Shown: positions 1-8,240 of the stretch, in pieces
How the letters are laid out: each line of letters opens with the position of its first letter
Position numbering within the stretch: position 1 is the stretch's first letter
DNA from: SVFI01 sp045546735
GTDB taxonomy: Bacteria; Bacillota; Clostridia; Lachnospirales; Lachnospiraceae
DNA length: 13,956 nt
NCBI GenBank assembly: GCA_045546735.1
Contig: JAZQDJ010000130.1
Location: 1-13,956 of the forward strand
Direction of reading: 5' to 3'
Position numbers and translations under genes: made by a program
Notes under the pieces: model-generated
Databases searched by the model: none
Told to the model about the DNA's origin: nothing
The model's input: only the letters and a program-made list of their open reading frames with translations

Positions 1-1317
1 AAACATATCAAAACTTGCACAAGCCGGTGACAGAAGTACCGCCTCTCCGTCTTTTGCATGGCTGTAACAGTAGTCTACTGCTTCCTGCATGCTCTCCACC
101 ATGATACAATTCTCAAATCCATGGCGTTTTGCGCAGGCAGCAATTGCATCCTTTGTCTGACCGAGTAATACAAATGCAACAATCTTTCCGTCAAAACTCT
201 CAATCCACTCATCATAAGTACTCCCCTTTTCAGAACCGCCGCCAATTAAATATGTCGGCTTCACCATCGCCTGTACCGCCTTGATGGAGGCGTCGGGATT
301 CGTTCCTTTTGAATCGTTGTAATAATCGACACCGTTTTTCGTTGCCACAAACTCTATTCTGTGTTCTACCGCATCGAATCTGCGCACCGTCTCCAATATT
401 GTCTCCATCGGAACACCGTAAGCATCCGCCATGGCAATTGCCGCCATAACATTTTCCACATTATGTATTCCGAGCAATTTCATTTCATGAATGTTCATCA
501 GCTGCTCCGGATTTCCGTCCTTTGCCTTATAAATACATTCGTCTTTGTAATAGAAACCGTCCGAAAGTTCATGTGCTGACGCAAAAAGAATCGGCGTTGC
601 ACTGCAGCGCGCTGCAAAGTCCCTTGTATACTCATCCTCATAATTCAACACACAAAACTGTTCTTTTGTCTGATTTGCCGCAATCGCTTCTTTTGCCGCA
701 ACATAGTTTTCCATCGTATGATGACGGTTTAAGTGATCCGGTGTCACATTCAAAATCGCACTTACCACCGGACAAAATGTATGTACTGTCTCTAACTGAA
801 ACGAAGAAACTTCCGCAACCGTCACAGAATTTACCGTTGTTTTCTGCACCTCATCGGTATATGGATTTCCGATATTTCCGACAACAAAAGTCTTTTGCAT
901 ATGCGCATCCATAATTTCTCCGAGTAAGGTCGTTGTCGTCGTCTTGCCATTTGTTCCCGTAATTGCAAGCACATCACCTTTTTCGAAAAGATAAGCAAGC
1001 TCAATTTCACCGAGAATCGGACGTCCCATATCTCTCAATTCATTTACAAAAGGAATATCTGTCGGAACACCCGGGCTAAGCACAACATAATCAAGTGCCC
1101 CCTTCTGCTCCGCTGTCAATTCACCGACTGCAAATGTCAGTTCCTGACCATCAGCCACAGAAACAGTTCCAACGCCTTTTTTCAAATCTTCTTCTGTCAG
1201 TTTCACATTCCCGTCCTGCAGGCAAACATCGGCTCCTGCCTTAAGCAACAGTTTTACCGCTGCCACTCCGCTCTTTCCTGCACCGACTACAAGAACTTTC
1301 TTCTTTTCAAACTGCAT
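1..1317 (-). CDS. murD: UDP-N-acetylmuramoylalanine--D-glutamate ligase, C-terminus cut by window edge
   Basis: This cytoplasmic ATP-dependent ligase adds D-glutamate to UDP-MurNAc-L-Ala in peptidoglycan precursor synthesis. The 439 residues visible begin MQFEKKKVLVVGAGKSG, an N-terminal Rossmann-type UDP-binding domain with GAGKSG at 12-17. The ATP P-loop GTNGKTTT is at 121-128. Other Mur ligase motifs are TPDHLNRH (192-199), HNVEN (285-289), EHR (318-320) and DSKGTNPDA (335-343). The MurD signature SPACASFDMF (430-439) sits exactly at the window edge. Family members are about 450 residues, so only a short tail is missing. The ATG at 1317 has an AAGGAGA ribosome binding site that overlaps the stop codon of mraY, so the two genes are probably translationally coupled. 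In many genomes ftsW and murG follow; they would lie off the left edge. Confidence 0.97.
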   Translation of the reverse strand, partial: MQFEKKKVLVVGAGKSGVAAVKLLLKAGADVCLQDGNVKLTEEDLKKGVGTVSVADGQELTFAVGELTAEQKGALDYVVLSPGVPTDIPFVNELRDMGRPILGEIELAYLFEKGDVLAITGTNGKTTTTTLLGEIMDAHMQKTFVVGNIGNPYTDEVQKTTVNSVTVAEVSSFQLETVHTFCPVVSAILNVTPDHLNRHHTMENYVAAKEAIAANQTKEQFCVLNYEDEYTRDFAARCSATPILFASAHELSDGFYYKDECIYKAKDGNPEQLMNIHEMKLLGIHNVENVMAAIAMADAYGVPMETILETVRRFDAVEHRIEFVATKNGVDYYNDSKGTNPDASIKAVQAMVKPTYLIGGGSEKGSTYDEWIESFDGKIVAFVLLGQTKDAIAACAKRHGFENCIMVESMQEAVDYCYSHAKDGEAVLLSPACASFDMF

Positions 1318-1330
1318 AATTATCGTCTCC

Positions 1331-2296
1331 TTAAATTGCTACTAATGCAATCAGGCAAAGAATTGCTGTAATGATAGAAAAAACAGCGACAATCTTTGTC
1401 TCTTTCCAACCACACATCTCAAAGTGATGGTGAATCGGCGCCATTTTAAAAATTCTTTTCCCATGAGTAAGCTTAAAGTAACTTACCTGCATCATAACAG
1501 AAACAACTTCTGCCAAATAAATAAATCCTACAATCAATATAAACAGCGGAAGCTGCATCATGTATGCACAAGCTGCCACAAAACCGCCGAGCGCAAGCGA
1601 ACCTGTATCTCCCATAAATACGCTCGCCGGATGACCGTTAAATAAAAGGAATCCCAAAAGTGCTCCTACTACTGCACATGTAATCGGTTCGATACCGCTT
1701 CCGAATCCGACAGCTACTACCGTAAAGAATGTTGCCACAAGGCTTGTTACACTTGTTGCAAGTCCGTCCAATCCGTCCGTAAAGTTCGTTCCGTTTACAG
1801 TTCCTATCACAACAATGAATAAAAAGATAATATTTCCGACCATTCCGAAATCCAAATATTTATCACCGAAGAACGGAATACGCATTGCAAGATCAATCCC
1901 TGATACATTTACCACATAATATGCAAAAATTGCTGTCACTACAATCTGCAGTGCCATCTTCTGCCATGCGCGAAGTCCCATAGAACGTTTTAAGACAACT
2001 TTAATATAATCATCCAAAAATCCGATCAGTCCAAATCCGAGTGTCAGGAATAATACCGGAATAATCTTCGGATAATCTCTTACATAAAAAAGCGAAGTCA
2101 CCAAAACTGCTGTCAAAATGATAAGTCCGCCCATCGTAGGTGTTCCGTTTTTCTTAAGATGAGACTCAGGTCCCTCATCTCTTACTGTCTGACCTACTTT
2201 TAATCTGCGCAGGAAAGGGATCATTACCGGTCCTAACAATGCGCTGACACAAAATGCAATAATGGCAGGAATAACTATCTCGTAATTAAAATTCAT
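1331..2296 (-). CDS. mraY: phospho-N-acetylmuramoyl-pentapeptide-transferase (MraY)
   Basis: This integral membrane enzyme transfers phospho-MurNAc-pentapeptide from UDP to undecaprenyl phosphate, making lipid I, the first membrane step of peptidoglycan synthesis. The 321-residue protein is full length for the family and has about ten hydrophobic segments. Diagnostic motifs are LDDY (94-97), NFTDGLDGLA (171-180), FMGDTGS (227-233) and the histidine-rich HHHFE (289-293) on the cytoplasmic face. These include the conserved acidic residues that coordinate the catalytic Mg2+. The ATG at 2296 lies 3 bp after the upstream PBP stop and uses an AAAGGAAC ribosome binding site inside the end of that gene. 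It is followed 13 bp later by murD. Placing mraY directly after PBP genes, without murE and murF between, departs from the classical dcw order. Confidence 0.98.
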   Translation of the reverse strand: MNFNYEIVIPAIIAFCVSALLGPVMIPFLRRLKVGQTVRDEGPESHLKKNGTPTMGGLIILTAVLVTSLFYVRDYPKIIPVLFLTLGFGLIGFLDDYIKVVLKRSMGLRAWQKMALQIVVTAIFAYYVVNVSGIDLAMRIPFFGDKYLDFGMVGNIIFLFIVVIGTVNGTNFTDGLDGLATSVTSLVATFFTVVAVGFGSGIEPITCAVVGALLGFLLFNGHPASVFMGDTGSLALGGFVAACAYMMQLPLFILIVGFIYLAEVVSVMMQVSYFKLTHGKRIFKMAPIHHHFEMCGWKETKIVAVFSIITAILCLIALVAI

Positions 2297-2299
2297 AAT

Positions 2300-4054
2300 T
2301 TAGTTCCTTTCTGTATTTCCACCGCTCTTTTCTATTTCAAGATAAGGCAGTATATTTTCGTATAGCTTTCTAACTACAGGGGCTGCAATTGTCCCACCAT
2401 AGTATACACCTTTCGGTGCCTGAATGACAACCAACGTAATAATCTGCGGATTTTCGGCCGGTGCAAAACCGATAAACGAAGATATGTACCGCCCGCTCCC
2501 TCTCGGCAATGTCTGACTTGTCGCTGTTTTTCCGCCGACGGCATATCCTTCTACCTGTCCGTTTTTGCCGCCGCCCTCCGCAACAACCCGTTCGAGAATC
2601 TTACACATCCTCGAAGAAATATCCTCGGATATTACATTTTGCTGCACCTCATACTGCAATGTTTCCACTGTGTTTCCGTCTTTATCGACAATGTCCGTTC
2701 CGAAATGCGGTGTCACCCTGTTTCCGCCGTTTACCACACAGCTGATTGTTGTCAAAAGCTGTACCGGTGTCACCTGAAACGACTGTCCGAATGACATGGT
2801 TGCCAATTCCACCAAACCGATATCTTCTTTTTTATGCATAATAGTATTTGCTTCTCCCGGAAGATCAATTCCCGTTTTCTGCAAAAGACCGAATTTTTCA
2901 AAATACTCATAATACGTCTGTGCCCCGAGCGAAAGACCGACATTTACAAATACCGGATTGCAGGAATTCATCGTAGCTTCCACAAAATCTTCACTCCCAT
3001 GTCCGCCCACCTTATGGCACCGTATTCTGCGATCTTCCACCACGCAAAATCCCGGACAATGAAATGCACTTTTTTCACTCACAACCCCTTCGGAAAGTCC
3101 TGCTGCGGCTGTGATTACTTTAAATGTCGAACCGGGCTCATACGTATCGTTAATACAGTTATTACGCCACATCCGGTTGAGTTCATCCTGCTCATTCTCC
3201 GTCAGTTTGTCTCCTCGCAGTTCTATAAACTGCTCCGTCAACGTATACGGATGGTTTAAATCAAATTCCGGAACATTGACACAGGCATATATTTCACCCG
3301 TATTCGGGTTCATGGAAAGAATGGAAACCCCTTCCGCATCTTTTGCCTTCATTACCTGCTCTGCAAGCATCGTAGCATATGACTGGATATTAATATCAAT
3401 ACTCACCTTCAGGCTATTTCCCGTAACCGGTTCTTTCCTGCTTTCACCAACAGTTTCAAGCTCAACTCCGCGCGCATCCGTCACGGTATATATAATACCG
3501 TTTTCTCCCTTAAGTTTATCCTCATAAATTACTTCAAGCCCGATAATCCCCTGATTATCTGCCCCCGTAAACCCAAGTACTTTGCTTGCCAGTTCAGAAT
3601 ACGGATAATATCTTTTATAATCTTCATCCACCTTAACTCCGGAAAGATCTGCTTGCCTTATACGGTCTCCGGTTTCTTTCGGAACATTACTTTTTATCTT
3701 TTCAATAGAGGAACGCTTCTCCACCCTTTTTCGGACCATATCATCCGTCAAATCCAATTCTTCACAAAGCAGTTTAATTACTGCTTCCGGGTCCGTTATC
3801 TGGGAATGAATCACAGAAATTGTACAAACGGTTCTGTTCGAAGCAAGCACCTTCCCGTTTCTGTCCAGAATTTCTCCTCTCGCCGCTTTTATACTCCGTT
3901 CTCTCTCGTGAAGTTCTAATGCCTGCTGTGAATAATATTCTGACCGGAACACCATCAAATATACAAGTCTTCCCATCAACATAAGGATTGCCAACAGACA
4001 AACCATAAAGAAAAATAGTATTTTCTTCCGATGGTATGTTTTATATCCCCGCAT
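2300..4054 (-). CDS. class B penicillin-binding protein, SpoVD/FtsI type, second of a tandem pair
   Basis: This is a membrane-anchored transpeptidase that cross-links peptidoglycan during division or spore cortex formation. Numbered from the ATG at 4054 it has 584 residues: a short cytoplasmic tail, one membrane segment (about 12-36), a PBP dimerisation domain with the YPYSELASKVLGF block, and a transpeptidase domain. The catalytic motif is STFK (309-312) and the second motif is SCN (364-366). The third motif reads KTA (509-511) rather than the usual KTG. C346 (RIRC) and C365 (SCN) match the position of the regulatory disulfide cysteines of Bacillus SpoVD. No PASTA domain is present. The frame extends to a GTG at 4081, but only the ATG at 4054 has a ribosome binding site (GAGG, 5-nt spacing), so I chose it. 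The gene ends 3 bp before mraY. SpoVD versus division FtsI cannot be settled from sequence alone. Confidence 0.94.
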   Translation of the reverse strand: MRGYKTYHRKKILFFFMVCLLAILMLMGRLVYLMVFRSEYYSQQALELHERERSIKAARGEILDRNGKVLASNRTVCTISVIHSQITDPEAVIKLLCEELDLTDDMVRKRVEKRSSIEKIKSNVPKETGDRIRQADLSGVKVDEDYKRYYPYSELASKVLGFTGADNQGIIGLEVIYEDKLKGENGIIYTVTDARGVELETVGESRKEPVTGNSLKVSIDINIQSYATMLAEQVMKAKDAEGVSILSMNPNTGEIYACVNVPEFDLNHPYTLTEQFIELRGDKLTENEQDELNRMWRNNCINDTYEPGSTFKVITAAAGLSEGVVSEKSAFHCPGFCVVEDRRIRCHKVGGHGSEDFVEATMNSCNPVFVNVGLSLGAQTYYEYFEKFGLLQKTGIDLPGEANTIMHKKEDIGLVELATMSFGQSFQVTPVQLLTTISCVVNGGNRVTPHFGTDIVDKDGNTVETLQYEVQQNVISEDISSRMCKILERVVAEGGGKNGQVEGYAVGGKTATSQTLPRGSGRYISSFIGFAPAENPQIITLVVIQAPKGVYYGGTIAAPVVRKLYENILPYLEIEKSGGNTERN

Positions 4055-4059
4055 AAATT

Positions 4060-4104
4060 CCTCGCAAATGTCTGTTATCACAATTTATTACATCTTTTGC
4101 GGGG
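4060..4104 (-). promoter_or_regulatory. inverted repeat that can hide the ribosome binding site of the second PBP
   Basis: In the 59-bp gap between the two PBP genes, TTTGCGGGG (4096-4104) and CCTCGCAAA (4060-4068) are inverted copies with one mismatch. In the RNA, CCCCGCAAA could pair with TTTGCGAGG, which contains the GAGG ribosome binding site. The same upstream CCCCGCA could instead pair perfectly with UGCGGGG at the start codon (4047-4053). The pairings are seen directly; a regulatory role is inference. Confidence 0.4.
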
Positions 4105-4113
4105 TTATTCATT

Positions 4114-6213
4114 TTAAAATCCTGCGCCTGCAGAAAAATCATCTTCTATCTCTACATGCTCAACGCCGACGATTCCGTCCAAATCCGAATACTCGCCGCT
4201 TGCCGGTGCATATGTGTCCGGATCAAGAAGTTCTCCTGTTGCCGGGTCAATCACATAGCCTGTTGCGCCATCCGTTTCATAAGTTACACCATTATTATCA
4301 TCCGGAACAGAATTTCCGCTTACCGGTATAATATGCAGTGCCTCGAGCTGCGCTCTTTCCTCTTCACTGAGCTCCTCTGTACGGAACACATTCATATACG
4401 GAAGAATTTCCGTAAAAATACCTTTTGCCAGTTCCTGTGCAAAACTTGAATGCGGCTGATCCTCTACGTTCGGTTCATCAATGACAACATATACTACCAC
4501 CTGCGGATCATCCACCGGGGCATATCCCATAAAAGAAACAACGTAATTACCCGTTCCACGCGGCTGTTTCTCCGCCGTTCCTGTTTTTCCGCCGATCAGA
4601 TATCCGGCCGGCACTGCTGTCGTTCCTGTTCCGAGACTGCAGACATTGGCAAGGTATACTTTCATTTCATCCGATGTTGTTGCCGAAATCGTCTGTTTCA
4701 ACACGCGCGGCTGGATTTTTTCAATCGTAGTTCCGTCCGCATTACGGATTTCTGTCACAACATGCGGTTCATAGTATTTTCCTCCGTTAATAATAGAAGA
4801 AAATGCCGATGTCATTTGGATCATATTTACCATGTATCCCTGTCCGAAACTTGAAATTGCAAGGTCAGACGCCACCATATTCTCCGGATTATAAACGAGA
4901 GTATTCGTTCTTGCTTCACCCGCCAGGTCAATATTGGTTTTCAAGCCAATGTTAAAATTATATAAATATTCGGTCAATGTATCTTTACCGACTGTGTTCG
5001 CAATCTGAATCAATCCCATGTTACAAGACTGCTCCAAACACTGCGATAATGTCAGAGTTCCGTGTCCGATTCTCTTATGGCAACGGATCTTATGCTTGCT
5101 GACTTCCATGACTCCTTCACAATTATAAGACTCATTTCCTGTTAACTTTCCTGTATCCAGACCGGTCGCAATTGTCATCGCCTTTGAAACCGACCCCGGC
5201 TCATATGTGTCTGAAATGCAGTAATTACGCCAAATTTTATTAAGGCACTCATACATCTGCTCATCCGTCATTGATGCAATTGCTTCTTCTGAATAAAAAG
5301 GCGTAAGATCTTTCGGATTATTCAAATCAAAATTCGGATAATCCGCCATCGCAAGAACATTTCCTGTATTCGGGTCCATTACAATAACACCTGTATTGGT
5401 ACTTCCTTCTTCGCCCTCACGAAATTCTCCCTTGTGTGCATCGTTAAACTGCTTAATGTACTTCTCAACAATCGTCTGGATATTAACATCAATTGATGTC
5501 ACAATCGTATGTCCGTCTTCCGCTGCAATTGTTGTTCTTTCAAGAGTCGAACCCTCTGCCAGATAACCATACTCTCTTCCGTTTGCACCGTTAAGGGTAT
5601 CATTATAATACTCTTCCAAACCAAACGTTCCGTTGTTATCAGATCCCGTAAATCCGATGACCGATGAAGCCAGCGTCGAATACGGATATTTTCTCTTATA
5701 TTCTTCCTCAAACCACACGCCGACAATCGCTTTGTTTTCCTTTTTTTCCTCTAAAAAAGGTGCCACCACTTCATAATCAAGTGTCTTTAAAACCACATAG
5801 TACTGATTCGTCTTATTTGCCATAATGTGATCGCGCAGTTTTGCCGTATCCACGCCAAAATGCTTGTAGAGCGCAGACAAAGTCTCTTCCAGTGCATTCT
5901 CCTCTTTACTCTGATTGATTACATACGCATCAACAACTAAATTGTACACCTTTTCACTGTAAGCCAGTTTTGTTTCATTGGCATCCAAAATTTCACCGCG
6001 CTTATACGGAAGCGTCTTGCTGTCATATGCCTGCTGGGATAAAATCTGCTTTTTGTACTGTTCACCGTCTTTTTGGCAAATCCACACTAGACGTATACTT
6101 AAACCAACGAAAGCCAGTAGTATTAAACCGAATAATACTACCAGCTTCTTCTGTCTTTTTATCCCGAATCTTAATTCTTTTGTCTTTTTGGGTCCACGTT
6201 TCTTTGGATTCAA
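4114..6213 (-). CDS. class B penicillin-binding protein with acidic C-terminal tail, first of a tandem pair
   Basis: This is a monofunctional transpeptidase, probably the septal PBP given its place directly after the FtsL-like gene. Numbered from the TTG at 6213 it has 699 residues: a basic cytoplasmic tail (KKRGPKKTK), a membrane segment (about 24-46), a dimerisation domain with YPYSTLASSVIGF, then the transpeptidase domain. Catalytic motifs are SVSK (341-344), SCN (396-398) and KTG (543-545). C378 (KIRC) and C397 (SCN) match the SpoVD disulfide pair. It is clearly paralogous to the next gene, sharing WRN.CI.DTYEPGS and RCHK..GHG. After the catalytic domain comes an unusual tail of about 85 residues rich in Asp, Glu and Gly, with no PASTA repeats. 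The in-frame ATG at 6234 has no ribosome binding site; TTG at 6213 has GAGGTGG with 7-nt spacing, so I prefer it, though the ATG remains possible. Confidence 0.93.
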   Translation of the reverse strand: MNPKKRGPKKTKELRFGIKRQKKLVVLFGLILLAFVGLSIRLVWICQKDGEQYKKQILSQQAYDSKTLPYKRGEILDANETKLAYSEKVYNLVVDAYVINQSKEENALEETLSALYKHFGVDTAKLRDHIMANKTNQYYVVLKTLDYEVVAPFLEEKKENKAIVGVWFEEEYKRKYPYSTLASSVIGFTGSDNNGTFGLEEYYNDTLNGANGREYGYLAEGSTLERTTIAAEDGHTIVTSIDVNIQTIVEKYIKQFNDAHKGEFREGEEGSTNTGVIVMDPNTGNVLAMADYPNFDLNNPKDLTPFYSEEAIASMTDEQMYECLNKIWRNYCISDTYEPGSVSKAMTIATGLDTGKLTGNESYNCEGVMEVSKHKIRCHKRIGHGTLTLSQCLEQSCNMGLIQIANTVGKDTLTEYLYNFNIGLKTNIDLAGEARTNTLVYNPENMVASDLAISSFGQGYMVNMIQMTSAFSSIINGGKYYEPHVVTEIRNADGTTIEKIQPRVLKQTISATTSDEMKVYLANVCSLGTGTTAVPAGYLIGGKTGTAEKQPRGTGNYVVSFMGYAPVDDPQVVVYVVIDEPNVEDQPHSSFAQELAKGIFTEILPYMNVFRTEELSEEERAQLEALHIIPVSGNSVPDDNNGVTYETDGATGYVIDPATGELLDPDTYAPASGEYSDLDGIVGVEHVEIEDDFSAGAGF

Positions 6214-6220
6214 TTTCTTT

Positions 6221-6227
6221 CCACCTC
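6221..6227 (-). promoter_or_regulatory. ribosome binding site GAGGTGG choosing a TTG start for the first PBP
   Basis: GAGGTG matches six bases of the 16S 3'-end complement and lies 7 nt (from GAGGTGG) before TTG at 6213. The upstream ATG at 6234, 5 bp after the preceding stop, has only GTAATCGAA before it. The site would fall inside the coding sequence if the ATG were used. Confidence 0.55.
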
Positions 6228-6239
6228 GCAACATTTCGA

Positions 6240-6719
6240 TTACGGCAACGCCTGATACTGACGCACATAATCATCGGTAGCGCACGGAACCTCGATTACC
6301 TGTCCCTCTTGTGCATACTGCATTCCGAGTTCTTCAATCGCTCTTACCTTGATTTCTTCCATATTTACGCTACTCATAATTCTACTATACTCTTCTTCGT
6401 TGTCAAGTTTCATCGTATTTAACTGACTTTCCAACGCCGCAATTTCCTCTACCGCTGCAGTATTTGCAGACAAAAGTGTTAAATAACCGTACAAAATCAT
6501 TCCAACCATGCAAATGCATGCAAACAAGAATACAACCTGTCCCGGACTCATGAATCTTGCTTTTTCTCTGTTTCTGCGAGTCTGTTTGCTGATTTTCTTT
6601 TTCGGTTCTTTCTCTATCTCACGTGTTACATCGTAATCATAGTCATTATAATATTTTCTTACTGTATTACCTTCTACACTTCTGGAATAGGAAGCATATC
6701 TATTCTGTCTTTCTGTCAT
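6240..6719 (-). CDS. FtsL/DivIC-like septum protein
   Basis: This is probably a small bitopic divisome protein that works with the septal PBP and the FtsQ/DivIB and FtsB/DivIC partners. It has 159 residues from the ATG at 6719: a charged cytoplasmic region of about 60 residues (KKKISKQTRRNREKAR), one membrane helix (about 61-83), then an extracytoplasmic coiled coil (about 86-115) followed by a short tail containing VRAIEELGMQYAQEGQVIEV. Such proteins diverge fast, so the call rests on this topology, its size, and its exact dcw position between rsmH and the PBP. A TTG at 6734 is in frame, but the ATG at 6719 has the better site (GAGG, 10-nt spacing). It starts 20 bp after the rsmH stop and ends 26 bp before the preferred PBP start. 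DivIC or FtsB is an alternative name. Confidence 0.75.
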   Translation of the reverse strand: MTERQNRYASYSRSVEGNTVRKYYNDYDYDVTREIEKEPKKKISKQTRRNREKARFMSPGQVVFLFACICMVGMILYGYLTLLSANTAAVEEIAALESQLNTMKLDNEEEYSRIMSSVNMEEIKVRAIEELGMQYAQEGQVIEVPCATDDYVRQYQALP

Positions 6720-6739
6720 ATCTGTAACCCTCAATTCTG

Positions 6740-7675
6740 TTATTTTTTCTCAAAAATTCTCAGCTTAGCGCTTTTGCTTCTGCTGTTCTCCTCCATCTCT
6801 TCCTGCGACGGAAGAATCGGTTTTCTTGTAACCGCCTTCCCTTTTGATTCTTTCCCACATGCACACACCGGAAAAGAAGGCGGGCATGTACAAGGATTTT
6901 CATTTGTTTTAAAAATTGTTTTTACAATTCGATCTTCTAACGAGTGGAATGTAATGATGCAAAGTCTTCCTCCCGGATTTAAAAGATCAATCATGTCATC
7001 CAAAGTATCTTTCAGTACATCCAATTCTCTGTTGCACTCAATCCGGATTGCCTGATAGGTACGCTTTGACGGATGACCTCCGTTTTCACGCATCTTTGCA
7101 GGTATCGCCGCTTTGATAATTTCATTCAACTCATACGTTGTCTCTATACGTTTCTTTGCTCTCGCTGCCACAATGTGCTTTGCGATGTTTTTTGCAAATT
7201 TATCTTCGCCGTAATCTCTGATAATACGGAAGATTTCCATCTCGCCGTATTCATTCACAATTGTCTCTGCTGTCAGCGTCTGTCTTTCATCCATACGCAT
7301 GTCCAGCTTTGTGTCATATTTGTAGGAGAATCCTCTCTCCACCGTATCAAGCTGATAGGATGAAACACCGAGGTCAAGCAAAATCCCGTCTACTCCGGTA
7401 AAGCCGCATTCCTTTACCACCTGACACATATTTTCATAATTACTGCGGACAATCTGAACGATTTCTCCATAAGGAGCAAGTCTTTCGCTTGCAGCTGCTA
7501 TCGCCGCTGCATCCTGGTCGATACCGATTAATCTTCCTTCTTTCGAAAGCTTCGATGCAATCACGCTCGAATGTCCGGCTCCGCCCAAAGTTCCATCCAC
7601 ATAAACTCCGTCCGGCTTGATATTCAGTCCTTCAATTGTTTCATTCAATAATACCGATTTATGTGAAAAAACCAT
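6740..7675 (-). CDS. rsmH: 16S rRNA (cytosine-1402-N4)-methyltransferase RsmH
   Basis: This SAM-dependent enzyme N4-methylates C1402 in the decoding centre of 16S rRNA. The 311-residue protein is full length. It shows the SAM-binding loop DGTLGGAGHS (27-36), DLGVSS (101-106), the family signature around HPSKRTYQAIRIE (201-213) and FHSLEDR (243-249). Paired cysteines CTC (262-264) and CAC (271-273) are typical of many family members. The ATG at 7675 has GAGG with 5-nt spacing. It begins 17 bp after the mraZ stop, the usual mraZ-rsmH start of dcw clusters. Older names are mraW and yabC. Confidence 0.98.
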   Translation of the reverse strand: MVFSHKSVLLNETIEGLNIKPDGVYVDGTLGGAGHSSVIASKLSKEGRLIGIDQDAAAIAAASERLAPYGEIVQIVRSNYENMCQVVKECGFTGVDGILLDLGVSSYQLDTVERGFSYKYDTKLDMRMDERQTLTAETIVNEYGEMEIFRIIRDYGEDKFAKNIAKHIVAARAKKRIETTYELNEIIKAAIPAKMRENGGHPSKRTYQAIRIECNRELDVLKDTLDDMIDLLNPGGRLCIITFHSLEDRIVKTIFKTNENPCTCPPSFPVCACGKESKGKAVTRKPILPSQEEMEENSRSKSAKLRIFEKK

Positions 7676-7692
7676 GTGTACCTCGATTCGTC

Positions 7693-8124
7693 TTAAATCT
7701 GGAAACCGAGTTCTGCCATCTGTTCCGCAATCTCGTCCATGTCGCTGTAATCTGATTCATTCTCCCAGGCAGCCTTGTCCCAAATCTCGATTCGATTACC
7801 TACACCGAGGAGGACAACATCTTTTTCAATCTTTGCATAGCCACGGAGAACCGACGGTACTAATACTCGTCCCTGCTTGTCTATCTCGCCGTTTGATGCG
7901 CTGGCAAGAAAGAAACGGTTCAATCTTCTTGTGCTTGGATTCGTCAGTGGCAGGCTTTTTAAGCGGTCATGCAGGAGGGTCCATTCTTCCATCGGGTACA
8001 CAAAAAGGCACCCATCCAATCCTTTCGTCACGACGAAGTTCTCGCCGAGCTCATCTCGAAGTTTGGACGGGATGATCAGTCGACCCTTGGCATCAATTGT
8101 ATGACTGTACTCTCCCATGAACAT
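7693..8124 (-). CDS. mraZ: transcriptional regulator MraZ
   Basis: MraZ is a small AbrB-fold DNA-binding protein that forms a ring and controls its own dcw operon. The 143 residues match the usual family length. Two tandem half-domains each carry the D..GR motif: DAKGRLIIPSKLR (11-23) and DKQGRVLVPSVLR (82-94). The frame stays open upstream to 8190, but that extension overlaps the operator boxes and lacks family sequence. The ATG at 8124 (MFMGEYSHTI) has an AGGTGAT ribosome binding site and gives the canonical N-terminus. It is the first gene of the dcw operon. Autoregulation is supported by repeated boxes about 70-110 bp upstream. Confidence 0.98.
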   Translation of the reverse strand: MFMGEYSHTIDAKGRLIIPSKLRDELGENFVVTKGLDGCLFVYPMEEWTLLHDRLKSLPLTNPSTRRLNRFFLASASNGEIDKQGRVLVPSVLRGYAKIEKDVVLLGVGNRIEIWDKAAWENESDYSDMDEIAEQMAELGFQI

Positions 8125-8194
8125 AATAATCACCTGTGTGGAATGTGATTTGCTTTGCATTTCTGACACACCGGCGCCTCGGTTTGTCATTTTG

Positions 8195-8233
8195 CACCAC
8201 TTTCCACCCCTTACGAACCACTTTTCACCACTT
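8195..8233 (-). promoter_or_regulatory. MraZ-box array (direct repeats of AAGTGG)
   Basis: On the minus strand four G-rich boxes follow one another: AAGTGG (8228-8233), AAGTGG (8218-8223), GGGGTGG (8204-8210, degenerate) and AAGTGG (8197-8202). The exact copies are spaced 10 and 21 bp, so all four keep roughly one helical turn. MraZ proteins are known to bind short G-rich direct repeats with about one-turn spacing upstream of their own gene. The array begins at the predicted transcription start, so bound MraZ would block initiation or early elongation. Confidence 0.8.
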
Positions 8234-8240
8234 GGTTATC

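Noticed and set aside
522..914. Plus-strand open frames inside murD and the other dcw genes
   Set aside because: They are antisense shadows of strongly recognisable minus-strand genes and encode no family motifs.
4041..4112. 23-codon ORF between the two PBPs as a real gene
   Set aside because: It is short and unconserved as far as I can tell, so I mention it only as part of a possible control region.
8125..8190. 22-codon N-terminal extension of mraZ
   Set aside because: It approaches the MraZ boxes and would shift the start away from the canonical MFMGEYSHTI with its AGGTGAT site.
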